Below, one piece after another: positions 56,716 through 64,000 of a stretch of DNA of 64,000 nt. The stretch covers positions 434,001-498,000 of the forward strand of contig NZ_CP012541.1 in assembly GCF_001298465.1 (NCBI RefSeq), given 5' to 3'. The position numbers and the translations under genes were made by a program. Position 1 is the first letter of the stretch. Each line of letters begins with the position of its first letter. Source of the DNA: Campylobacter concisus (GTDB taxonomy: Bacteria > Campylobacterota > Campylobacteria > Campylobacterales > Campylobacteraceae). The notes under the pieces are model-generated. The model was not told where the DNA came from and made no database searches. It saw nothing but the letters and a program-made list of their open reading frames with translations.

Positions 56716-58062
56716 ATGATAAATGAAAAATTTTCAAAAATAGGCTTTGTTCTTGCGATGGCAGGTTCCGCTGTAGGTCTTGGCAATGCCTGGAAATTCC
56801 CTACAATGGTAGGAAATAACGGCGGTTCAGCATTTATAATTTTATATTTGCTCCTTACATTTGCTATCGCATTTGTGGCATTTTTGGCGGAGCTTAGTAT
56901 AGGAAAGCTCGGTGAAAGCGACGTCGTAAGCTCTATTTATAAGCTTGCTCCAAAGCATAAAAAAGCGTGGTCTCTCTCTGGCTTTTTTATGATCGGCGCG
57001 ATTTTGATAGCTTCATTTTATATGGTGGTTATTGGCTGGATTTTAAAGTATATCTATCTTAGTTTTTCGCCACTTTTGGCTGATACTAAAGAAGCAGCAG
57101 TGCAGTTTAATACACTTTTAGCAAATGACTTAACTAGTAGTGTACTTTGCTTTAGCATAGTTTTTTTAATGGTATTTTTTGCCGTTTCAAAAGGCGTAAA
57201 AAGTGGCATAGAAAAGCTAAATATATGGATGATGCCAAGCCTTTTTGTTTTACTTGTTTGTATGCTTTTTTACGCGCTTAGCATGGGCGATGGCTTTGTG
57301 AAGGCGGCTAAATTTTTATTTGTACCAAATTTTAGTGCGATCACACCAGATGTGATTTTACAGGCTCTTGGACTTGCGTTTTTTTCGCTATCTATGGGCG
57401 TTGGCGTCATACCAACATATGCTGCAAATTTACCAGAGCGTACAAATTTAATAAAATCAACACTTTCTATCATTTTTATAAATATATTAATAGGCATTAT
57501 GATGGGGCTTGTGGTCTTTACATTTATATTTGCTTATGGAGCTGATAGCACGGCAAGTGGCCCGGGTCTTATCTTTATCTCGCTTGTCACGCTTTTTGCA
57601 AAGCTTGGCGTCGTTGGCAACGTCATGGCGGTTGCATTTTTTATATCGCTTTTGTTTGCAGGTATCACGAGTGCGGTTTCGATGATCGAGCCCTTTGCTT
57701 ATTATTTGGTTAGAAAATTTGAAATTTCACGCAAGGCAGCACTTCTTTATATAGGCGCTTTTGTCTATGTTTTGGGAATTTTTTGTATATTTTCATACTA
57801 TTCTGATACGGCCAGCACATTTAGTATATTTGGCAAGCCAGTATTTGACGCGCTCGACTTTCTTACATCAAATATTATGATGCCAATAGGTGCCATAATT
57901 TTTAGTTTTTTTGTTGGCTATAAACTTAAAAAAGAGAGCCTATATCTACTCTTCGGTGAATTTATGGGAAAAGTATTTTTTGAAATTTGGTATTTTGCTT
58001 TAAGATACATCGTACCAATCGCAATTTGTGTCATTATGATCTATCAAATAGCAGGTAAATGA
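56716..58062 (+). CDS. NSS-family sodium-dependent transporter (first of three)
   Basis: A 448-residue SNF/NSS symporter with 11-12 helices, probably for an amino acid. The sodium/substrate loop in helix 1 is GSAVGLGNAWKFP. Helix 6 has LGLAFFSLSMGVG (equivalent to the LeuT FFTLSLG region) and helix 8 has FAGITSAVSMIEP (second sodium site). It overlaps the second NSS gene by four bases (ATGA). The substrate cannot be read from sequence. Confidence 0.92.
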   Translation: MINEKFSKIGFVLAMAGSAVGLGNAWKFPTMVGNNGGSAFIILYLLLTFAIAFVAFLAELSIGKLGESDVVSSIYKLAPKHKKAWSLSGFFMIGAILIASFYMVVIGWILKYIYLSFSPLLADTKEAAVQFNTLLANDLTSSVLCFSIVFLMVFFAVSKGVKSGIEKLNIWMMPSLFVLLVCMLFYALSMGDGFVKAAKFLFVPNFSAITPDVILQALGLAFFSLSMGVGVIPTYAANLPERTNLIKSTLSIIFINILIGIMMGLVVFTFIFAYGADSTASGPGLIFISLVTLFAKLGVVGNVMAVAFFISLLFAGITSAVSMIEPFAYYLVRKFEISRKAALLYIGAFVYVLGIFCIFSYYSDTASTFSIFGKPVFDALDFLTSNIMMPIGAIIFSFFVGYKLKKESLYLLFGEFMGKVFFEIWYFALRYIVPIAICVIMIYQIAGK

Positions 58063-59390
58063 TGGATAGATTTAGTAAAGTTGGTTTTGTTCTTTCTATC
58101 ATTGGAGCGGCTATTGGCCTTGGTAATGCATGGAAATTTCCATATATGGTCGGTAGTAACGGTGGTTCAGCATTTATTCTTATATATCTATTTTTTGCTT
58201 TTGTTGTTGGCCTTAGTATATTTTTTGCTGAGATGGCAATGGGAAAAATTTCTCGTCTTGATACGGTTGGAGCATTTAAGAGCCTAGCCACAAAGGGGTC
58301 AAATTTATGGAAATTTGCTGGCATTATAATGGTAACAGGGCTTTTGATAGCTTCTTTTTATACGCTCATTATCGGCTGGGTGCTAAAATACGTCATCCTA
58401 AGCCTTGGCGAGCTTCCTAAAGATATCACACACTCAGAGGCACTTTTTGTAAATTTTACTTCAAATGGCGCATTTGAGCAAATTTTATATTTTAGTATCG
58501 CCTTTTTTGCCTACTTTTTTATCTTGACAAAGGGTGTTAAAAGTGGCATAGAACGCATAAATGTCTATCTTATACCGGCTTTATTTGTCTTGCTTTTACT
58601 AATGCTTGGTTACTCTTTTGGTATGAATGGTTTTGACGAGGCGGCTAAATTTTTACTTGTGCCAGACTTTTCAAAAATTGATCAAGGTGCTATTTTAAAC
58701 GCTCTTGGACTTGCTTTTTTTACGATGTGTATTGGTATAGGCTGCATACTTACTTATTCATCAAGTCTTGGTGATGATACAAATTTGTTCACTTCATCGC
58801 TTTATGTAGTCTTTGCAAATATAATTATTAGCGTAATTATAGGGCTTATAGTTTTTACATTCACCTATGAATTTGGCTCAGAGCCATCAAAGGGGGCAGG
58901 GTTAGCATTTATCTCGCTTCCAACGCTTTTTGCAAAGCTTGGTTTGCTTGGAAATTTCTTGGCTTTTGCATTTTTTACATCTTTATTTTTTGCTGGTATA
59001 ACATCGGTTATTTCGCTAGTCGAGCCATTTATATTTTTCTTAAATAAAAGTTTGGGATTTAGTAGAAATAGATCAATTATTATTGTCGGTGCCGTAGTTT
59101 ATGTTTTAGGGATTTTATGTGCGTTAAGCGGTATTGGCGTTTTTAAAGAAGCACTTACATTTTTTGGTAAGAGCTTTTTTGATTTGCTTGATTATCTTAG
59201 CTCAAACATTATGCTCCCACTTGGTGGCATTATATTTGCCATTTTTGTTGGATACTTTATGAAATTTGAGCTTTTAAAAGAGCTATTCTTGCCTTATATG
59301 GGTAAGATTGTTTTTAAAATTTGGTATTTTTTAATAAGGTTTGTGGCACCAGTTCTAGTTTTTGTGGTGTTAGTAAGGGAGATTGCATAA
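58059..59390 (+). CDS. NSS-family sodium-dependent transporter (second of three)
   Basis: A 443-residue paralogue of its neighbours. Helix 1 reads GAAIGLGNAWKFP and helix 8 FAGITSVISLVEP, as expected. Helix 6 differs: LGLAFFTMCIGIG has cysteine where LeuT and the other two copies have the serine that lines the substrate pocket. A different substrate is likely. Two ATG codons (58059 and 58062) are possible starts. The stop overlaps the next start by one base (TAATG). Confidence 0.91.
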   Translation: MMDRFSKVGFVLSIIGAAIGLGNAWKFPYMVGSNGGSAFILIYLFFAFVVGLSIFFAEMAMGKISRLDTVGAFKSLATKGSNLWKFAGIIMVTGLLIASFYTLIIGWVLKYVILSLGELPKDITHSEALFVNFTSNGAFEQILYFSIAFFAYFFILTKGVKSGIERINVYLIPALFVLLLLMLGYSFGMNGFDEAAKFLLVPDFSKIDQGAILNALGLAFFTMCIGIGCILTYSSSLGDDTNLFTSSLYVVFANIIISVIIGLIVFTFTYEFGSEPSKGAGLAFISLPTLFAKLGLLGNFLAFAFFTSLFFAGITSVISLVEPFIFFLNKSLGFSRNRSIIIVGAVVYVLGILCALSGIGVFKEALTFFGKSFFDLLDYLSSNIMLPLGGIIFAIFVGYFMKFELLKELFLPYMGKIVFKIWYFLIRFVAPVLVFVVLVREIA

Positions 59391-60730
59391 TGGCAAAAGA
59401 ACAGTTTTCTAAAATAGGTTATGTTTTAGCAGTTGCAGGGTCAGCTGTTGGACTTGGCAATGCATGGAAATTTCCATATATGGTTGGTGAAAATGGTGGA
59501 TCGGCATTTGTTATTTTATATCTTTTGATAACGTTTTTAGTTGGCATACCTATCTTTATGGCAGAGCTAAGTATCGGCAAACTTAGTGAGAGCGATAGTG
59601 TAAATGCCTTTAGAAAGTTGGCGAATAAAAATAAAAATTTATGGCAGCTGGTTGGAATTTTAGCTATGGTAACCGCAGCCATAATCTCATCTTATTATAT
59701 TGTGATCATCGGCTGGGTCTTTAAGTATTTCAGCCTATCTTTTACCGGTCTTCCAAACGATATAGAAAGTTCAAAAGTAATATTTAATGAGCTTCTTACG
59801 CATGGTCTTGGCGAGCAGACACTTTATTTTGTTATAGCATTTGTAGCTTGCTTTTTTATCCTTTCAAAAGGTGTGAAAAGTGGTATTGAAAAGCTAAATG
59901 TTTGGATGATGCCAAGCCTATTTATCATGGTTTTAATCATGCTTATCTTTTCTATGACAATGAATGGTTTTACAAAATCGGCTGAGTTTTTACTTGTTCC
60001 CGACTTTAGCAAAATTTCATTTAACTCGCTTTTGCTTGCTCTTGGTCTTGCTTTCTGGACACTATCTCTTGGTATGGCAGCGATCATTACATATTCAGCT
60101 AGCCTAAGCGATGATACAAATTTAGCCACTTCTACGCTAAGTATCGTCTTTATAAATATCGTCTTAGCCATCATGATGGGTCTTGTTATCTTTACATTTA
60201 TATTTGAATTTGGTGCCGAGCCGTCTCAAGGACCAGGACTTGTCTTTATCTCGCTTCCAACGCTCTTTGCTAAGCTTGGCGTGATAGGTCAAATTTTAGC
60301 TATAGCATTTTTTGCTGCGCTTATCTTTGCTGGCATTACTTCAGCCATCTCTATCGTAGAGCCGTTTGTATTTTTCTTGATCAGAGAGTATGGCATTAAC
60401 AGGATAAAAGCTCTTAGTATAGTTGGAGCTGGTGTTTTTGTTTTAGGATTTTTATGTCTTTTATCAAATATAGAAAATGTTGGCGACAAATTTATGCTCT
60501 TTGGTAAAAATTTCTTTGATTTTCTTGACTTTACCGCTTCAAATGTTCTGCTTCCAATTAGTGGTATTGGTGGAGCGATATTTGTTGGATATTTTATGAA
60601 AAGAGAGGCACTTTATGTGCTATTTAGTCCATATATGAGCGACTTTGTATTTAGTGCATGGTATTTTTTATTAAGATATGTGGCACCAGTTTGCGTATTT
60701 ATCATCATGATAAATAAATTGTTTTTTTAA
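59390..60730 (+). CDS. NSS-family sodium-dependent transporter (third of three)
   Basis: A 446-residue paralogue, closer to the first copy (both have AELSIGKL after helix 2). Helix 1 is GSAVGLGNAWKFP, helix 6 LGLAFWTLSLGMA and helix 8 FAGITSAISIVEP. The open frame begins earlier (59321), but MAKEQFSKIGYVL at 59390 fits the family start and has AAGGGA upstream. The TRAP genes begin three bases after its stop, so all five transporter genes look like one operon. Confidence 0.92.
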   Translation: MAKEQFSKIGYVLAVAGSAVGLGNAWKFPYMVGENGGSAFVILYLLITFLVGIPIFMAELSIGKLSESDSVNAFRKLANKNKNLWQLVGILAMVTAAIISSYYIVIIGWVFKYFSLSFTGLPNDIESSKVIFNELLTHGLGEQTLYFVIAFVACFFILSKGVKSGIEKLNVWMMPSLFIMVLIMLIFSMTMNGFTKSAEFLLVPDFSKISFNSLLLALGLAFWTLSLGMAAIITYSASLSDDTNLATSTLSIVFINIVLAIMMGLVIFTFIFEFGAEPSQGPGLVFISLPTLFAKLGVIGQILAIAFFAALIFAGITSAISIVEPFVFFLIREYGINRIKALSIVGAGVFVLGFLCLLSNIENVGDKFMLFGKNFFDFLDFTASNVLLPISGIGGAIFVGYFMKREALYVLFSPYMSDFVFSAWYFLLRYVAPVCVFIIMINKLFF

Positions 60731-60739
60731 GGGTTGGTT

Positions 60740-61249
60740 ATGCAAAAAGTTGAGAAATTTTTTGATAAGGTCGGCGATATAGTCGGCTATATTTGCATGT
60801 TTATTATGGCTTTGATGATAATAGATGTCTTTTTTAACGTTGTGGCAAGATATTTTTTCTCTTACGGTAATGTCGCATTTCAGGAGCTTGAGTGGCATTT
60901 TTTTGCTGTAATATTTTTACTTGGCATGAGCTATGCATTAAAAGAAGATGCACACGTTAGAGTTGATATCTTTTATGCTAAATTTTCACCAAAAAATAAA
61001 GCTCTTATAAATATGATAGGAACTGTTATTTTTGTAATCCCATTTGCACTTCTGGTTTCAAATTTATCATTTGAATTTGTGAGTGATGCTTATACTTCAG
61101 CTGAAGCTAGTGCAGATCCAGGCGGTCTTACTCACAGATGGATCATAAAAGCACTTATCCCTTTTTCTTTTTATCTGCTTGTATTTTTTGCGATTGGCTT
61201 TTTTATAAGAAATTTTAATCTTTACAAAAAAGCTAAAAAGGGGGAATAA
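60740..61249 (+). CDS. dctQ: TRAP transporter small membrane subunit (DctQ)
   Basis: About 169-171 residues, four membrane helices. DctQ features are present (RYFFSYGNVAFQELEWHFFAV, then YALKEDAHVRVDIFY). An in-frame GTT-ATG arrangement leaves two possible starts; ATG at 60740 (MQKVEKFF) has GGGTTGG-like sequence before it. It pairs with DctM, overlapping by one base (TAATG). No DctP periplasmic binding protein gene is next to it in the window. Confidence 0.88.
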   Translation: MQKVEKFFDKVGDIVGYICMFIMALMIIDVFFNVVARYFFSYGNVAFQELEWHFFAVIFLLGMSYALKEDAHVRVDIFYAKFSPKNKALINMIGTVIFVIPFALLVSNLSFEFVSDAYTSAEASADPGGLTHRWIIKALIPFSFYLLVFFAIGFFIRNFNLYKKAKKGE

Positions 61250-62637
61250 TGGCTGGTTTGATAATGTTTATAGCTGCACTTTTGATGCTAGGCATTGGCT
61301 TTCCAGTAGCCTTTACCTTTGGTGCGGTTTCGATGATATTTGGCATGATTGGTAGTATTGTTGAGAGTATTGGAGACGGAGACGGGCTGCTTGGAAGTAT
61401 CGAAGTCTTCAAAGATATGTTTAACTTCATGCCTTATAGAATTTTCTCTATCATGGAGAGTAGAATTTTTATAGCAGTTCCACTTTTTGTCTTTATGGGC
61501 GTTGTGCTTCAAAAGTCAAAACTAGCTGAGAGGCTACTTGAGAGTATGGGTATGCTTTTTGGAGAAATTCGCGGAGGTATTGCTATTAGCACTATCTTGG
61601 TTGGAGCACTTCTTGCAGCTTCAACTGGTGTTGTTGGTGCAAGTGTCGTTGCGATGGGCGTTATAAGCTTGCCTGTTATGTTAAAGTATAAATACGACCA
61701 AGCGCTAGGTTGTGGCACTATATGTGCCGCTGGTACGCTTGGACAGATCATTCCACCTTCTATTGTGCTGATTATCTTGGGTGATATATTTTCAGTGCCA
61801 GTTGGTGAGCTTTTTCATCAAGCCATCATACCAGGACTCACACTTGTAGCAGTTTATATTATTTATATTTTGATTGTTGCTTATTTGAAACCAGATACTG
61901 CACCGGTAGTAAAAGATGAGAGCGGTGTTAGTAAATTTAAGCAGATCATGAGAGCACTAATTGCTATCTTTCCGCCGCTTTTACTTGTTATTTGTGTATT
62001 GGGCTCTATATTTGCAGGTATCGCTACACCAACTGAAAGTTCAGCTTTTGGCTGCGTTGGAGCCATTATTTTAGCTATTTTTTATAGGACATTTTCATTT
62101 TCTATGATAAAAGAGGCATTGGCAGAAAGCGTAAAAACCACAGCTCTAGTCTTTGCCATACTTGTTGGTGCGACAGCCTTTTCTATGGTATTTAGTTATA
62201 CTGGTGGAGATGAGATTGTTGAAAAATTTATGACAAATTTACCAGGTGAGAAGTGGGGCTTTATCATTTTTAGCATGGTTGTCATCTTTGTGCTTGGCTT
62301 TTTTATCGACTTTGTTGAAATTTCATATATTGTGCTTCCTATCTTGGTACCAATAGCCGCAAAGCTTGGTATAAATCCAATTTATCTAGCAATCTTAGTT
62401 GCAATGAATTTGCAAACTTCATTCCTGACACCACCATTTGGTTTTAGCTTATTTTTCCTAAGGTCAGTCGCACCAGCTGAGATAAAAACGACTGCTATTT
62501 ATAAAGGCGTTGTGCCTTATATTTTTATTCAGCTTGCTGTACTTGTATTTTTCTGCGTCTTTCTAATGGAATTAAAGCCAATGCTTGATGCGAGCCACGG
62601 CGGATTATTAAACTTCTTACTCTCACTTTTTAAATGA
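61249..62637 (+). CDS. dctM: TRAP transporter large membrane subunit (DctM)
   Basis: A 462-residue permease with about 12 helices. DctM motifs include VALFVFMG-like (AVPLFVFMGVVLQ), GGIAISTILVGALLAASTGVVGAS, GTLGQIIPPSIVLII and IATPTESSAFGCVGAI. It imports organic acids such as C4-dicarboxylates or keto acids with sodium when a binding protein supplies the substrate. It is the last gene of the transporter run, followed by a terminator. Confidence 0.93.
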   Translation: MAGLIMFIAALLMLGIGFPVAFTFGAVSMIFGMIGSIVESIGDGDGLLGSIEVFKDMFNFMPYRIFSIMESRIFIAVPLFVFMGVVLQKSKLAERLLESMGMLFGEIRGGIAISTILVGALLAASTGVVGASVVAMGVISLPVMLKYKYDQALGCGTICAAGTLGQIIPPSIVLIILGDIFSVPVGELFHQAIIPGLTLVAVYIIYILIVAYLKPDTAPVVKDESGVSKFKQIMRALIAIFPPLLLVICVLGSIFAGIATPTESSAFGCVGAIILAIFYRTFSFSMIKEALAESVKTTALVFAILVGATAFSMVFSYTGGDEIVEKFMTNLPGEKWGFIIFSMVVIFVLGFFIDFVEISYIVLPILVPIAAKLGINPIYLAILVAMNLQTSFLTPPFGFSLFFLRSVAPAEIKTTAIYKGVVPYIFIQLAVLVFFCVFLMELKPMLDASHGGLLNFLLSLFK

Positions 62638-62645
62638 TATAAAAG

Positions 62646-62715
62646 TTTTTGGTTGTAAAATACCAAAAAACAAGCAAAATGGCTAATTTGAGTTTCTAAC
62701 CAATTTAGCCATTTT
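62646..62715 (+). terminator. Two tandem hairpins ending the transporter operon
   Basis: First stem TTTTTGGT / ACCAAAAA (62646-62669, eight-base loop). Second stem AAAATGGCTAA / TTAGCCATTTT (62676-62715), followed by a T-containing stretch. Together they should isolate pycB from the transporter transcript. Confidence 0.7.
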
Positions 62716-62759
62716 CTATGAATTCTTTAAATAAATTTATAAAATTAATGAGGTGGGTG

Positions 62760-64000
62760 ATGGCGAAGAAATTTATCGATGTTATGGATACGACCTTTAG
62801 AGATGGCTTTCAGTCAGTTTATGGCGCTAGAGTGCTTATGAACGACTTTTTGCCCGCGCTTGAAGCAGCCAAAGAGGCTGGCATAGAGCATTTTGAATTT
62901 GGTGGCGGAGCGAGATTTCAAAGCCTTTATTTTTACCTAAATGAAGATGCTTTTACGATGATGGATAAAATTAGAAGCATCGTAGGACCAAAAGCAAATC
63001 TTCAAACCCTAAGCAGGGGCGTAAATACCGTAACACTTGATACTGGTAGTCGTGAGCTAATCGACCTTCACGCAAAGCTTTTCAAAAAACACGGAACCAC
63101 CACCATTAGAAATTTTGACGCACTAAATGACGTTGAAAATTTAAAATATTCAGGCGAGAGAATAGCTCATCATGGACTAAAACATGAGGTCGTCGTTACT
63201 ATGATGGATCTACCAAATGGCTGTGTGGGGGCTCATGATGTTAAATTTTATGAGAAAATTTTAAGAGAAATTTTAGATGCAAACATCCCTTATCACAGCG
63301 TTTGCTTTAAAGATGCAAGTGGCACAAGCAGCCCACAAAAGGTCTATGAAACCATAAAAATGGCTAGAAAACTACTACCAGAAAAAACTCATATCAGACT
63401 TCACACTCATGAAACCGCAGGCGTAAGTGTTGCTTGCTATCTTGCAGCGCTTGAGGCTGGCATTGATGGCATAGATCTAGCCGCAAGCCCAGTAAGTGGT
63501 GGTACAAGTCAACCAGATATCTTAACTATGCTTCATGCAGTAAAAGGCAAAAACTACGATCTTGGCGGACTTGACGTGGAGAAAATTTTAAAATACGAAA
63601 GCGTTTTGAATGACTGCTTAAAAGAGTATTTCTTGCCACCTGAGGCCGTGCAAGTAAGCCCACTCATACCATTTTCACCGATGCCTGGTGGCGCACTTAC
63701 TGCAAATACCCAGATGATGAGAGATAACAACATCTTAGATAAATTTCCAGAGGTCATCCTTGCGATGCGTGAAGTGGTGCAAAAGGGTGGATACGGTACT
63801 TCAGTAACCCCTGTTAGCCAGTTTTACTTCCAACAAGCATTTAATAATGTAATGTTTGGCAAGTGGAAAAAGATTGCAGAGGGCTACGGTAAAATGGTGC
63901 TTGGCTACTTTGGCAAGACACCAGTTACGCCTGATAAAGAGATCATCAAGCTTGCAAGTGAGCAACTAGGCTTAAAACCAACTACAAAACACGCAGTTGA
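62760..64000 (+). CDS. pycB: Pyruvate carboxylase subunit B / oxaloacetate decarboxylase alpha (3' end outside window)
   Basis: Open frame of 413 codons running off the right edge. The carboxyltransferase barrel reads DVMDTTFRDGFQSVYGAR (metal aspartate), then SVCFKDASGTSSP with the biotin-carboxyl lysine, and RLHTHETAGVSVAC with two metal histidines. The biotin domain is expected beyond the edge. GAGGTG precedes the ATG; an in-frame GTG at 62757 is less likely. In C. jejuni the two-subunit pyruvate carboxylase makes oxaloacetate and pycB lies near NSS transporters and atpE, as here. Confidence 0.92.
   Translation, partial: MAKKFIDVMDTTFRDGFQSVYGARVLMNDFLPALEAAKEAGIEHFEFGGGARFQSLYFYLNEDAFTMMDKIRSIVGPKANLQTLSRGVNTVTLDTGSRELIDLHAKLFKKHGTTTIRNFDALNDVENLKYSGERIAHHGLKHEVVVTMMDLPNGCVGAHDVKFYEKILREILDANIPYHSVCFKDASGTSSPQKVYETIKMARKLLPEKTHIRLHTHETAGVSVACYLAALEAGIDGIDLAASPVSGGTSQPDILTMLHAVKGKNYDLGGLDVEKILKYESVLNDCLKEYFLPPEAVQVSPLIPFSPMPGGALTANTQMMRDNNILDKFPEVILAMREVVQKGGYGTSVTPVSQFYFQQAFNNVMFGKWKKIAEGYGKMVLGYFGKTPVTPDKEIIKLASEQLGLKPTTKHAV

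Noticed and set aside
59321-59389. 23-residue N-terminal extension of the third NSS gene
   Set aside because: It is encoded within the end of the second NSS gene and is not membrane-protein-like; the family start is at 59390.

Overview
The window is about 64 kb of AT-rich chromosome from a Campylobacter-type Epsilonproteobacterium (Campylobacterota). The main reason is gene order. The run rplU-rpmA-obgE, fmt, birA, parA-parB, atpF'FHAGDC, tolQRAB-pal-cpoB, slyD, fabD, mtnN and a PP-loop ATPase, then recO, dusB, a dksA-like gene, rlmH, accD and bamA, then tyrA, M23 peptidase, lpxC, tsaB, thrB, ylxR, infB, rbfA and rimP, follows the order I remember from Campylobacter jejuni. Extra or substituted genes (an EF-hand protein, thiD, fhs, a TRAP transporter, a third NSS transporter) point to a non-jejuni species such as the C. 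concisus/curvus/showae group; the species is an inference. No mobile element, prophage or CRISPR array was seen.

Layout. 1-8.5 kb: 3' part of mutS2, a GGDEF/EAL c-di-GMP protein, dapE, a decayed stretch with a SnoaL-like remnant, a DUF2809 membrane protein, and polA on the minus strand. 8.6-12.3 kb: two lipooligosaccharide glycosyltransferases (GT4, waaF) and an exbB-exbD-tonB operon behind a consensus promoter with a possible Fur site. 12.4-16.8 kb: tRNA-Phe, a Dcu C4-dicarboxylate transporter with a large extra loop, flhB and an unrecognised protein. 16.8-23.1 kb: ribosomal proteins, obgE, EF-hand protein, fmt, thiD, birA and the chromosome segregation pair parA-parB. 23.2-33.6 kb: ATP synthase (all but subunits a and c) running into the Tol-Pal envelope operon. 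33.6-36.6 kb: slyD, fabD, mtnN and a TtcA-like protein. 36.9-43.5 kb (minus strand): recO to bamA. 43.6-54.1 kb: tyrA, M23 peptidase, lpxC, tsaB, thrB, the infB-rbfA-rimP translation cluster, fhs and a lipoprotein. 54.1-64 kb: ribD, a ferritin-like/VIT1 metal transporter, tRNA-Leu, the detached atpE, three tandem NSS sodium symporters, a TRAP DctQ-DctM pair and the 5' part of pycB.

How the genes fit together. Much of the window concerns the envelope and its energisation. ATP synthase and two ExbB/ExbD-type motors (TonB and Tol) use the ion gradient. BamA, LpxC, WaaF, the GT4 enzyme, Pal and CpoB build or maintain the outer membrane. Dcu, TRAP, the NSS transporters and PycB fit the organic-acid and amino-acid metabolism of a microaerobe.

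Most of the window is ordinary core genome. The points most worth checking are: a 9-G tract inside the bamA terminator hairpin; a tsaB gene with no standard start codon in the right place and a likely ATA start overlapping the lpxC stop; the roughly 100-residue insertion in the Dcu transporter; the altered cysteine motif in the TtcA-like protein; the three NSS paralogues, one with a changed substrate-site residue, beside a TRAP pair lacking its binding protein; and a SnoaL-like gene remnant. I did not find a clearly new multi-gene system.
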